This document shows, piece after piece, positions 18,349 through 26,808 of a stretch of 64,000 nucleotides of DNA; positions within the stretch are counted from its first letter, which is position 1, and the number at the start of each line of letters is the position of its first letter. The stretch covers positions 2,914,001-2,978,000 of the forward strand of contig NZ_JAGIOH010000001.1 in the NCBI RefSeq assembly GCF_017876625.1, written 5' to 3'. Both the position numbers and the translations under genes were made by a program. This stretch comes from Streptomyces syringium (lineage in GTDB: Bacteria; Actinomycetota; Actinomycetes; Streptomycetales; Streptomycetaceae). The notes under the pieces were generated by a model that saw only the letters and a program-made list of their open reading frames with translations, was not told the origin of the DNA and did no database searches.

Positions 18349-18878
18349 CAGATGCTGCCCTTCTGGCTGCCCGGCGTCGGCTTCGGGCTCGGCTGCGGAC
18401 TCGGCTCCGACGGGACGTCCTTCGCGGGGTGCGGGTCCAGTTCGCGGTTGTAGTGCTCCTTGGCCCTGGCCTGGATGGCCCACATGCGTTCGCGCGCTTC
18501 CTGGTCGATGTTGGCGTAGCCGACCCGAGAGGCGTGGATGGCGGTGCCCAGGGCCTCGATCTGGTCGAACAGGAGCTGGGAGAGGGTCGCCAGCTGGGTG
18601 TGGACGTCGTCGTACGCGGAGTACAGGGCGTCCGCCTCGCCGAACGACTTGCCCAGTACCGCCTGCGCGAGGCGGTTGCCTGTCAGGCGGTCCGGGCCGC
18701 CCTCGGAACCGGTGAGGTCGGTCAGGAGGGTGTCGACTCGGCCCTGGAAGGACTTCAGCTGCTCAAGGTCCGCTTCCAGCTTCGCCGTTGACCCGACGGG
18801 CCCACCCGGCCCACCCGACCCCTTCGCCCCCGCCGCCCCACCGGCCACGTCCACCACGTCTACCGCCCCGCCCCTCAC
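18348..18878 (-). CDS. Helical WXG-like protein, first gene of the toxin operon
   Basis: About 176 residues from the GTG at 18876-18878, which follows GGGGAAG. An in-frame ATG at 18942-18944 would add 22 residues but lies inside a perfect palindrome and has no ribosome-binding site. The centre is a predicted long helical hairpin (KLEADLEQLKSFQGRVDTLL, then LATLSQLLFDQIEALGTAIH). The C-terminal tail is Pro/Ser-rich (SEPSPQPSPKPTPG). No W-x-G is seen, but size, helices and position suggest an ESX-type substrate or partner. It is coupled to the next gene through TGATG. Confidence 0.6.
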   Translation of the reverse strand: MRGGAVDVVDVAGGAAGAKGSGGPGGPVGSTAKLEADLEQLKSFQGRVDTLLTDLTGSEGGPDRLTGNRLAQAVLGKSFGEADALYSAYDDVHTQLATLSQLLFDQIEALGTAIHASRVGYANIDQEARERMWAIQARAKEHYNRELDPHPAKDVPSEPSPQPSPKPTPGSQKGSI

Positions 18879-18942
18879 GTCTTCCCCGTCAGTCCATGCA
18901 TCACCATGCGTCCCCAGCCTACTGACAGGCAGTGACAGCAAC

Positions 18943-18960
18943 ATGAGTACGAGTACTCAT
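18943..18960. promoter_or_regulatory. Palindromic candidate operator of the type VII toxin operon
   Basis: ATGAGTACGAGTACTCAT is a perfect inverted repeat: 8-base arms around GA. It lies about 65 bases upstream of the preferred start of the first operon gene, where a repressor or activator would act. On the minus strand a weak promoter can be drawn just inside it, with a TAGGCT box near 18917-18922. The regulator is unknown. Confidence 0.5.
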
Positions 18961-19095
18961 CCGTTCGATTTGCCCCTCAGGACACCGGCCACGCCGTCAG
19001 TTCGGCGTCCCTGATGACGAGGCGTCGCAGAGCGGCCGTACGGCTGACATGTGTGAACGATCCCCCGAGCCGGTGTGCACAGCGTTCGGGAGCCG

Positions 19096-19160
19096 ACAAG
19101 CCGGACGGGCTTGATTCGGCTGAGCTCAGCCGCCGAGCCCGCCGGCGTTCGAGGACACCG
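19096..19160. repeat. Intergenic palindromic repeat with GGCTGAGCTCAGCC core
   Basis: GCCGGACGGGCTTGATT, the perfect palindrome GGCTGAGCTCAGCC (19118-19131), then GAGCCCGCCGGCGTTCGAGG. It has the same layout as the repeats near 0.62 and 35.6 kb. It overlaps the last codons and the stop of the molybdenum-subunit gene, so part of the repeat is translated. Confidence 0.7.
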
Positions 19161-21480
19161 CCGACTGCGGACGGATCGGCAGTCGGTTGACCGGGCGGCC
19201 CGTCGCCGCCCGTACCGCCGCCGCCACCGCCGCCGGGGAGGTGACGACCGGGACCGCGCTGATGGCCTTCGCGCCGAAGGGGGCGACCACGTCGCGCTCC
19301 TCGACCAGCTTCACGATGCGGATGTCGGGCGTGTCGAGCGACGTGGGCAGGGAGTAGCCCGTGAGGTCGGGGCGGCGGACGAGGCCGCCGGTGGTGCGGA
19401 GGTTCTCGGTGAGGGCCGCGCCGACGCCCTGGGTGATGCCCGCCTCGATCCGGGCGTGGGCCTGGCGGGGGTTGAGGACCCGGCCGACGTCCTGGGCGAC
19501 GGCCATCTCCACCACGCGCACCGAGCCCAGTTCGACGTCGACGTCGACGACCGCGCGCACGGCGCAGAAGGCGAGGCCGACGAACGCGTCGCCCTGGCCC
19601 GTGTCGTCCAGCGGCTCGGTCGGGTGGGGGCGGCACTGGGCGGTCGCCCAGAGTTCCTTGCCGTCCAGGGCCTCCGCGACGGTCGTGCTGAGCACCCCGT
19701 CGTACGACGTGATCTTGCCGTCGGCGATCGTCAGCAGCTCGTGGGACATGCCGAACTGGTGGGCCAGCGGTTGGAGGAGCTGGGTGCGCACCATGCGCGC
19801 GGCCCGCTCGACCGCGCCGCCGGAGACCCAGGTGTGACGGCCGTGCGCGGCCGGGCCGCACGGCGGCTGGTCGGTGTCGACGGGCGCGACGTAGACCTCT
19901 TCGAGCCCGAGGACCTCCTGGACGATCTGGCGGGCGAGGGTGCTGAAGCCCTGGCCCGTCTCGACCGCCGCGCAGATGACCGTGGCGACCGAGCCGGTGA
20001 CCTTGACCGTGGCCGTGGAGACCTCGTCCGCGCCTTCCGCGCCGAGCATGTGGACCATGCCGACGCCGTAGCCGACACCGCGCCGCACCGCGCCGGGCTC
20101 GCCGGCGCCCTCGGGACCGCCGGGCAGCAGCCAGTCCGCCTCGGGGTCGTCCAGCGGCAGGGCGGGCAGCGGGAAGTCCCGTACCGCACGCAGGAGTTCG
20201 GCCACGGGGGCCGGGCAGGTCACGGTCTGGCCGGTGGGCAGCAGATCGCCGGTGGCCATGATGTTGCGCAGCCGGATCTCGGCGGGGTCGATGCCGAGCC
20301 GGGCCGCGAGCTTGTCCATCTGGCCCTCGTAGGCGGCGCACACCTGCATGGCGCCTTCGCCGCGGACGTGGCCGGAGGGCGGGTTGTTGGTCCGTACCGC
20401 CCAGCCCTCGACGAAGGCGTGCGGGACGACGTACGGGCCGCAGGCGAAGGAGACGGCGGCGGCGAGGGCCTCGGCGGAGGAGTCGGCGTAGGCGCCCGCG
20501 TCCAGCAGGATCTGCGCCTCGACCTTCACCAACTTGCCCTCGGCATCGGCGTGGTGACGGTACCTCAGCAGCGTGGGGTGGCGGTGCGGGTGGGCGAGGA
20601 AGGACTCCTCGCGGGTCGCCGCGAGCTTGACGGGGTGGCCCGTGCGCAGCGCCAGCAGGCCGAGCGGCAGTTGGATGCCCGGGTCCTCGCGGTCGCCCAT
20701 CGCGCCCGGCACGCCCGTGACGACGATCTTCACCCGCTCCGGCGCCAGCCCGAAGCAGGCGGCGGCCAGGTCGCGGTCGGCGTGCGGGTCGGTGGAGGCG
20801 GTGTAGATCTCGACGCCGCCGTCCGGGCGCGGCACGGCGAGCGCGGCCTCGGCGCCGATGGGCGCCGGGTCCTGGCGCCCGATCCGGTACAGGCCCTCGA
20901 CGATGACCTCGCCGGTCGCCTCCGGGTCGCCGAAGCGGAGCGGGATATGGCGGATCAGATTGCCGTCGGGGTGCAGCGGCGCGGCCGCGAAGGCCTGTTC
21001 GGGGTCGGTGACCGGCTCCAGCAGCTCGTACTCGACGGCGATGGCCGCCGCGGCGAGCCGGGCCGTGTCGGGGTGGTCGGCGGCGACGGCGGCGATCGGC
21101 TCGCCGTGGTGGCGCACCAGCTCCGACGCGAAGACCGGCCGGTCGGCGACGCCACGGCCGTGGGCCGCGTCACCGGGGACGTCCGCGTGCGTGATCACGG
21201 CCCGGACGCCCGCCATCGCGGCGGCGGCCGACGTGTCGATCGAGACGATCCGGGCGTGCGGGTGCGGCGAACGCAGCAGGGCGGCCCACAGCAGGCCCTC
21301 GGCCCACAGGTCGGCGGCGTACGGGAAGACGCCCTGGGTCTTGGCGGCCGCGTCGGCGGCCGGCAGCGAGACGCCGAGGCCGTGGGTCGGGGGCTCGGTG
21401 GGAGTGGCGGGTGCGGAAGGGGCCATCCCCGGGAGATCGGGGATTCCGGCCGCTCCGGCCGAGCCGCCCATTCCAGTCAT
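19126..21480 (-). CDS. Xanthine dehydrogenase-family molybdenum-binding subunit with altered active-site motif
   Basis: A 784-residue large subunit starting at the ATG 21478-21480 with GGAAGG upstream. Family features include AVITHADVPGD, a substrate-channel segment RQDPAPIGAEAALAVP, NNPPSGHVRGEGAMQ and a late GQGDAFVGLAFCAVRAVVDV. In XDH enzymes the motif K-A-V-G-E-P-P supplies the catalytic glutamate. Here the aligned text is K-A-I-S-A-V-P, so the glutamate is Ala742. The C-terminus is otherwise intact and the operon is complete. A plain xanthine dehydrogenase call would therefore be unsafe. It may hydroxylate another substrate by a different base, or be a specialised relative. It overlaps the iron-sulfur subunit gene by four bases. 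Confidence 0.85.
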   Translation of the reverse strand: MTGMGGSAGAAGIPDLPGMAPSAPATPTEPPTHGLGVSLPAADAAAKTQGVFPYAADLWAEGLLWAALLRSPHPHARIVSIDTSAAAAMAGVRAVITHADVPGDAAHGRGVADRPVFASELVRHHGEPIAAVAADHPDTARLAAAAIAVEYELLEPVTDPEQAFAAAPLHPDGNLIRHIPLRFGDPEATGEVIVEGLYRIGRQDPAPIGAEAALAVPRPDGGVEIYTASTDPHADRDLAAACFGLAPERVKIVVTGVPGAMGDREDPGIQLPLGLLALRTGHPVKLAATREESFLAHPHRHPTLLRYRHHADAEGKLVKVEAQILLDAGAYADSSAEALAAAVSFACGPYVVPHAFVEGWAVRTNNPPSGHVRGEGAMQVCAAYEGQMDKLAARLGIDPAEIRLRNIMATGDLLPTGQTVTCPAPVAELLRAVRDFPLPALPLDDPEADWLLPGGPEGAGEPGAVRRGVGYGVGMVHMLGAEGADEVSTATVKVTGSVATVICAAVETGQGFSTLARQIVQEVLGLEEVYVAPVDTDQPPCGPAAHGRHTWVSGGAVERAARMVRTQLLQPLAHQFGMSHELLTIADGKITSYDGVLSTTVAEALDGKELWATAQCRPHPTEPLDDTGQGDAFVGLAFCAVRAVVDVDVELGSVRVVEMAVAQDVGRVLNPRQAHARIEAGITQGVGAALTENLRTTGGLVRRPDLTGYSLPTSLDTPDIRIVKLVEERDVVAPFGAKAISAVPVVTSPAAVAAAVRAATGRPVNRLPIRPQSAVSSNAGGLGG

Positions 21481-23930
21481 GCCGTTGCCCTTCCGCTGCC
21501 ACCGTCGTGCGGGCCCGCCTGGTGCGGGATACGTGCCGAGTCCGCCCCCGGCCACGCCTGTTCCTGACCGAACCCGGCACCGTCCCCGGGGCCGGCTCCG
21601 TACGCCGTCTCGTGCGCGGTCTCGTACGCCGTCTCGTGCGCCGTACCGTCGGCCGCCTCGTGCACCGCTTCGTTGGCCGCTTCCTGTGCCGCGGCCGACT
21701 CGGCGCGCTCGTCCGCGACCTGGCGGACCGCGTCGAGGACGCCCCGGTAGCCGGAGCAGCGGCAGAGGTTGCCGCACAGCGCCTGGCGGGTCTCCAGCTC
21801 GGTCGGAGCGTGGTTGCCCTCGAGCAGGTCGTGCATGGTCATGGCCATCCCGGGCACGCAGAAACCGCACTGCACGGCCCCGCACGCGGCGAGCGCCCGC
21901 TGGACGTCCGACGGCTGCCCGTCGACGGCCAGGCCCTCGACGGTACGGACCTCCGCGCCCGCGGCGGTCGCGGCGGGCACGAGGCAGGACGCCACGAGCC
22001 GCCCGTCGACCTGCACGGAGCAGGCCCCGCACTCGCCCTGCGAGCACCCGTCCTTGGCCCCGGCGAGGCCGAGGCGCTCACGCAGCACGTAGAGCAGCGA
22101 CTCCCCGATCCAGGCGTCGGTCACGGGCCGGTCGGTGCCGTTGACGCGCAGGACGTACGAGGCGTGGGGGTGCTCGGTGTGCGGGTTGTCGACCGGGGGC
22201 GCGGGCGCCTGGTCGGCTTCGGGCTGCGGGACATCCGGCCCCGGGCCGTCGGTGCGAAGCTCTTCGGTGCGCAGACCTTCGGTGCGCAGACCTTCGGTGT
22301 GCAGACCTTCGGTGTGCAGGTCTTCGGCCTGCGGGCCGGCTTCCGGGGCCGGCGCCTCGTCCGCCTCGCGGCCGACCGGGTGGAGATCCGCCGCTACCTG
22401 CGGATATTCCGACGACTCGGGCTCGGACGCGACCTCGGACACGGGGGGCGACTGGGGCTCCGCCTGCGACTCGACCGGCGCGTGTTCCGGTGCCGCCGCT
22501 GCGAACTGCTCAGGCTGCCCGGCGTCCGGGACGGCGTCCACCGCCGGTGCCTGCTCGTGCCCGTCTCCGCCTTCCGGCGCCGCCGGCGTCTCCGGAACGG
22601 CCGGCTCCTCCGCGTGCGGATGCCCGGCGTGGGAGCCGTCCGCGCCCGTGGCGGGCTGCGTCCACGGTGCGGCCTGATGATCGCCCGTACCGGTGACCTG
22701 CGTGTCGTGCGTCTCGTGCTGCGGAGCGGTGAACGAACCGTGTCCATCGGCTCCGGGGGCGGGGAACGAGGAGGTGACCGGCGCCGGGAACCCGCCCGCG
22801 AAGCCGCCCAGCGCGTACTCCCCGGACTCGTCCGCCGTGTCGTCCTGCGCGGCCGGGATCGACCACTGGCCCGTCGAGCCGGTCTCCGCGCCCATGGCCG
22901 CCATCGGCTGGTGCCAGGCGTCGGCGCTCACGGCCTCGTCGGGCTCGGCGTGCGGCACCGGCCACTGCGCCGTGTTGTGCGGGTCGGCGGCGTTGCCGAG
23001 GGCGTACTCGCCGGACTCGTCGACCGGGTCGTCCCCGGCGGCCGGGACCGTCCACTGGCCGGTCGACCCGCCCTGCTGGTGCGCCGCGTGGGCGGGCTCC
23101 CCGGCGCCGGCGTGCCCGCCGGACTCGCCCGGGGCGAACGGCATGGGCCACTGCGCCGTGTCGTGCGGGTCACCGCCACCGCCGTCGCCCGCCGGAACGT
23201 GCCCGTAGTCCTGCGACTGACCGTGGCTCGGCTGGCCGTGGCTCTGCTGATTGCGGCTGGGCTGACCGTGGCTCTGCTCGTGGATCGGGGCGTGCCCCTG
23301 CTGCTGCACCTGCGCGTAGTCGTACGAACCGGCCGGAACCGGCCAGTCCGACGCGCCCGGAACGCCCGGAACACCCGATGCCGAACCCGGCACCGGACCC
23401 GGCACCGCGTCCTGGGCCGACATCGCGCCCGCCCCGGCCGCCGCCAACGGCACCGGCTCCTGCGCGGCGTGCTGCGCGGCAGGGTCCCCGGCATAGCTCA
23501 CGGCGGGGTTCGCGACCTGACCCGCGGCGTGCTGCGCGGCATGGTTCACCGCGTGACTCACCGCATGGTCCGCGGCGTGCGCGGAGGCGTGGGGCGTGGC
23601 CCACTGATCCGGCGCCTGCGCCTGCGCGGGCATGGTGTGCAGGGGCGTGTGCGCGGGCGTGCCGTGCGCCGGCTCCTGGGCGGGTGCCGGCTGCGACGGC
23701 GGCGCCGACTGCTGCCAGGACGCGACCGGCGGCGGGGTGTAGCCGCCCGCGCCGGGGGCGGCCAGCGGGTCCCAGGAGCCGCCCTGGGTCGCCGCGCCCG
23801 GGTGGGCGAGAAGCTCGGGCGGAAGCTGCACGAAGGTCGTGCCTTCCGCGTCCAGTTCCGCGCCGCGGGGGATCGGCTGCCAGCCGCTCTCCCCGGTCGG
23901 CGAGGCGTGTCGCTGCTGTTCGTCACTCAC
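21477..23930 (-). CDS. Xanthine dehydrogenase-family [2Fe-2S] subunit with a ~590-residue low-complexity extension
   Basis: 817 residues from the GTG at 23928-23930 (GGAGGG upstream). Only the C-terminal part, from about residue 589, is the expected subunit. The plant-type ferredoxin cysteines are 629, 634, 637 and 649 (CSQGECGAC). The helical domain cysteines are 688, 691, 723 and 725 (CGFC, CRC). All eight are present. The first ~588 residues are Ala/His/Pro/Gln-rich with repeated units: HDTAQWPMPF and HNTAQWPVPH; STGQWTVPAAGDD and STGQWSIPAAQDD, each followed by ESGEYALG; and EGLHTEGLHTEGLRTEGLRT. A further Ala/His/Glu tail follows the domain (AHETAYETAHETAY). Normal subunits are about 160-200 residues. 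The function of the extension is unknown. Confidence 0.85.
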   Translation of the reverse strand: MSDEQQRHASPTGESGWQPIPRGAELDAEGTTFVQLPPELLAHPGAATQGGSWDPLAAPGAGGYTPPPVASWQQSAPPSQPAPAQEPAHGTPAHTPLHTMPAQAQAPDQWATPHASAHAADHAVSHAVNHAAQHAAGQVANPAVSYAGDPAAQHAAQEPVPLAAAGAGAMSAQDAVPGPVPGSASGVPGVPGASDWPVPAGSYDYAQVQQQGHAPIHEQSHGQPSRNQQSHGQPSHGQSQDYGHVPAGDGGGGDPHDTAQWPMPFAPGESGGHAGAGEPAHAAHQQGGSTGQWTVPAAGDDPVDESGEYALGNAADPHNTAQWPVPHAEPDEAVSADAWHQPMAAMGAETGSTGQWSIPAAQDDTADESGEYALGGFAGGFPAPVTSSFPAPGADGHGSFTAPQHETHDTQVTGTGDHQAAPWTQPATGADGSHAGHPHAEEPAVPETPAAPEGGDGHEQAPAVDAVPDAGQPEQFAAAAPEHAPVESQAEPQSPPVSEVASEPESSEYPQVAADLHPVGREADEAPAPEAGPQAEDLHTEGLHTEGLRTEGLRTEELRTDGPGPDVPQPEADQAPAPPVDNPHTEHPHASYVLRVNGTDRPVTDAWIGESLLYVLRERLGLAGAKDGCSQGECGACSVQVDGRLVASCLVPAATAAGAEVRTVEGLAVDGQPSDVQRALAACGAVQCGFCVPGMAMTMHDLLEGNHAPTELETRQALCGNLCRCSGYRGVLDAVRQVADERAESAAAQEAANEAVHEAADGTAHETAYETAHETAYGAGPGDGAGFGQEQAWPGADSARIPHQAGPHDGGSGRATA

Positions 23931-24853
23931 GCGAGTGCCCTCCCCAGTGCTCGGCGGGCCAGAGTCGCCACCGTACGACGCAGGTGCAGGACGGCGGGCG
24001 GCAGGGTGGCGCCCGGCTCCCCGTGCTGCGGGGACTGTGCGGCCTCCAGGAGCGGCTCGGCCGGTGCGGGGTCGGGGATGCACGCGGCCGCGACGTACTC
24101 GCCGAAGGCGGCGCACGCCTCGGGCGCGAGCGTGCGCTCACCGTCCCAGTCGATGAGCGAGGAGACCCAGCGCTCGGCGTCCAGGGGGCGCAGCGGCATG
24201 GGCGCGACCGCGCCCACCGCGCACCGCACATGGCGCCGGGCCGGGTCCAGGACGACGGCGACCGACGCGGTGGCGCGGCTCGGGCCTGTACGGCCGGTGG
24301 CCTTGAGGAAGGTCTGCGGGGCGTGCAGCAGCGGCACCCGGACGTAGCCGATCAGCTCGCCCGGTGCCAGCATCTCGAAGCCGGCCAGCAGGTGGCCGAC
24401 GGGGACCTCGCGCCGCGAGCCGCCGGGGCCCGCCACGACGAGGGTGGCTTCCAGGGCGGCGAGCACGGGCAGCGCGTCGCCGGTCGGGGCGGCGGAGGCG
24501 ATGTTGCCGCCGAGGGTGCCGGCGTTGCGGATCTGGGGCGGCCCGGCGGCGCGCGCGGCGGCGGCGAGCGCCGGGATCAGCGCGGCGAAGTCGGGGCGGC
24601 CCATCCGGGCGTGGGTGAGGCCGGCGCCGAGCAGCGCGTGGCCGTCCTGGTACTGCCAGCCGCGGATCTCGCTGATGCGGCCGAGGCCGACGAGCGCGGC
24701 GGGCCGCAGCAGCCCGGAGTTGACGGCGGCCATCAGATCGGTGCCGCCCGCGACGGGCACGGCGGCGGGCATGGCGGCGAGGGCCGCGACGGCCTCATCG
24801 AGCGAGCCCGGCAACGTCACCGTGTTCGCCGCTTGCGGTGCGTGCGTGGTCAA
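23927..24853 (-). CDS. Xanthine dehydrogenase-family FAD-binding subunit
   Basis: A 308-residue protein with a TTG start (24851-24853) behind GGGGAAGGGG. It has the CoxM/XDHB fold markers PVAGGTDLMAAVNSG (about residues 31-45), RNAGTLGGNIASAAPTGDAL (the FAD pyrophosphate loop) and a CO dehydrogenase C-terminal domain. It is the first gene of the leftward operon FAD subunit - [2Fe-2S] subunit - Mo subunit. Its stop overlaps the GTG of the next gene. It passes electrons from the iron-sulfur clusters to FAD and then to NAD or another acceptor. Confidence 0.88.
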   Translation of the reverse strand: MTTHAPQAANTVTLPGSLDEAVAALAAMPAAVPVAGGTDLMAAVNSGLLRPAALVGLGRISEIRGWQYQDGHALLGAGLTHARMGRPDFAALIPALAAAARAAGPPQIRNAGTLGGNIASAAPTGDALPVLAALEATLVVAGPGGSRREVPVGHLLAGFEMLAPGELIGYVRVPLLHAPQTFLKATGRTGPSRATASVAVVLDPARRHVRCAVGAVAPMPLRPLDAERWVSSLIDWDGERTLAPEACAAFGEYVAAACIPDPAPAEPLLEAAQSPQHGEPGATLPPAVLHLRRTVATLARRALGRALA

Positions 24854-25151
24854 CCCAGCTGCCCCTTCCCCGGTGGTCCCGGCTGTTGCCCGTCTGATGC
24901 CGCCGTACGGTACGTGCTGACAGCCCGGACGTGGCAACTCTGGCACATCTTCCGAGTCCGTCGTCGCGAGGGTCCGCGAACCGCCGTTCCGTACCGGGCC
25001 AGGAGGATGGTCCGTTTTTCGGCTATGTCTCCGCTGTAGGCGGATTGCCACCATTGGGAACCCTTGCGCGGCTTACGGCAGTCTGTGGAGGACATGAGGG
25101 GGACCACCGTGCCAGGGGCGAACCGCGCGGGCGGTCACCTTCCGGCATGGC

Positions 25152-26804
25152 TCACACGATTGGGGGCGCGCCCTCGATCGGGCGTCCGAGCACGCCGGGC
25201 CTGCGCTGCCAGGGCCGCGGGCCGCCGGGCGGTCGGTAGTCGACGCCGAGGGCGTCGAGGCGGGCGTAGTGGCCGGTCATGCGGCGTTCGAAGGCCGCGA
25301 AGTCGCGGGCCTCGGGGGCGGGCAGACGGGACCAGGCGACCTCGGCGAAGGCGGCCAGGCGCGGGAAGGTCTGATAGTCGACGCGCTGCCGGCTCTCCAT
25401 GACCTCGGTCCAGATGTTGGCCTGGGTGCCGATGACGCGCTCGGCCCCGTCGGCGTCGAGTTCGGGCGGTACGGGCTCGAAGCGGTAGACGTCCTCCAGG
25501 GTGCGGACGAAGCCGATGGGGACGGGTTCGTCGTCCCCGGCGGCCTGCCGGTGGTCGAGATAGACCTGCTGCTCGGGACACATCACGACGTCATGCCCCG
25601 CCCGTGCGGCGGCGATCCCGCCCGCGTAGCCCCGCCAGGACGACACGGTGGCGCCCTCCGCCAAGCCGCCTTCCAGGATCTCGTCCCAGCCGACGAGGCG
25701 TCGGCCGCGCCCGGTGAGCCAGCGGTCGAAGTGGCGGATGAACCAGCTCTGCAACTCGTCCTCGTCCGCCAGCCCTTCTTCCGCGATCCGTGCCTGGGCG
25801 GTCGGTGAGGCCCGCCACTGCTCCTTGGGGCACTCGTCGCCGCCGATGTGGACGAACGGCGAGGGGAAGATTTCGAGAACCTCCGTCAGGACGTCCTCGT
25901 AGAAGGCGAGGGTGGTGTCAGTGGGGGCGAGTACGTTCGGATTGACGCCCCAGGTGTCCCAGACGGAGAGCGAGGTGGTGTCGATGACGTCGGTGTTGCC
26001 CAGTTCGGGGTACGCGGCGATGGCGGCCTGCGAGTGGCCGGGCATATCGATCTCGGGGACGACGGTGATGTGCCGTTCGGCGGCGTAGGCGACGATCTCG
26101 CGCATGTCGTCCTGTGTGTAGTAGCCGCCGTGCGGCCGCTCGTCCCAGAGCGGGGACGCCCGGTGCCCGACCTTGGTCCGTGCCCGCCACGCGCCGACCT
26201 CGGTGAGCCTCGGATGGCGCTTGATCTCCAGCCGCCAGCCCTGGTCGTCGGTGAGGTGCAGGTGCAGGACGTTGAGCTTGTGCGCGGCGAGCAGGTCGAC
26301 GTAGGCGAGGACGTCGCCCTTGGGCAGGAAGTGCCGGGCGACGTCGAGCATCGCGCCGCGCCAGGCGAAGCGGGGTGCGTCCTCGATGACGAGGGCGCGC
26401 AGCGCCCATTCGGTCCTCGCTGTCACGGGCGCCCGCCGGAAGGCCTCCGGGCCGAGCAGCTGACGCAGGGTCTGGGCGCCCCAGAACAGACCGGTCTCGC
26501 TCGCCCCGTCGATGGCGACGAGGTAGCCGTCGACAGCGACCCGGTACGCCTCGGGCCCGCCGAGCTCATCGGCGAGCTCGGGTGCGATCCGCAGCAGGAT
26601 GCGGTTGGCGCTGTCCCCGTGCGGGGCGAGCGGCAGCCCGGTCGCCGTGCCCACCGTGGCGCGCAGCCACCGCGCCACGCGCTCGGTGCCGGGTCCCGCG
26701 TCGATCTCGGTGTCCTCGTCGATCACATGGCCCGTACCGCCCCCGGGCAGCGTGTCGCGGATGTGGCGGGGTGCGGGGATCAGATCCGTACCGGTGTCAT
26801 TCAT
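25152..26804 (-). CDS. GH20 beta-N-acetylhexosaminidase
   Basis: A 550-residue enzyme. Residues about 5-125 are the GH20b-like alpha/beta domain; about 135-480 form the catalytic barrel. The barrel begins at FAWRGAMLDVARHFLPKGDV, with LHLHLTDDQGWRLEIKRHP next. The catalytic pair is Asp323-Glu324 in HIGGDECPKEQW, the substrate-assisted dyad of the family. No signal peptide is seen, so it probably acts in the cytosol on imported (GlcNAc)n oligomers. It starts 4 bases after the stop of the sugar permease gene and closes the importer operon. The order binding protein - permease - permease - hexosaminidase is that of the das-type N-acetylglucosamine oligosaccharide systems. Confidence 0.92.
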   Translation of the reverse strand: MNDTGTDLIPAPRHIRDTLPGGGTGHVIDEDTEIDAGPGTERVARWLRATVGTATGLPLAPHGDSANRILLRIAPELADELGGPEAYRVAVDGYLVAIDGASETGLFWGAQTLRQLLGPEAFRRAPVTARTEWALRALVIEDAPRFAWRGAMLDVARHFLPKGDVLAYVDLLAAHKLNVLHLHLTDDQGWRLEIKRHPRLTEVGAWRARTKVGHRASPLWDERPHGGYYTQDDMREIVAYAAERHITVVPEIDMPGHSQAAIAAYPELGNTDVIDTTSLSVWDTWGVNPNVLAPTDTTLAFYEDVLTEVLEIFPSPFVHIGGDECPKEQWRASPTAQARIAEEGLADEDELQSWFIRHFDRWLTGRGRRLVGWDEILEGGLAEGATVSSWRGYAGGIAAARAGHDVVMCPEQQVYLDHRQAAGDDEPVPIGFVRTLEDVYRFEPVPPELDADGAERVIGTQANIWTEVMESRQRVDYQTFPRLAAFAEVAWSRLPAPEARDFAAFERRMTGHYARLDALGVDYRPPGGPRPWQRRPGVLGRPIEGAPPIV

Positions 26805-26808
26805 GGCG

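Noticed and set aside
21477..23930. Iron-sulfur subunit extension being a separate upstream gene
   Set aside because: There is no stop between the repeats and the ferredoxin domain, and no internal start with a strong ribosome-binding site was noticed, although use of one in vivo cannot be excluded.
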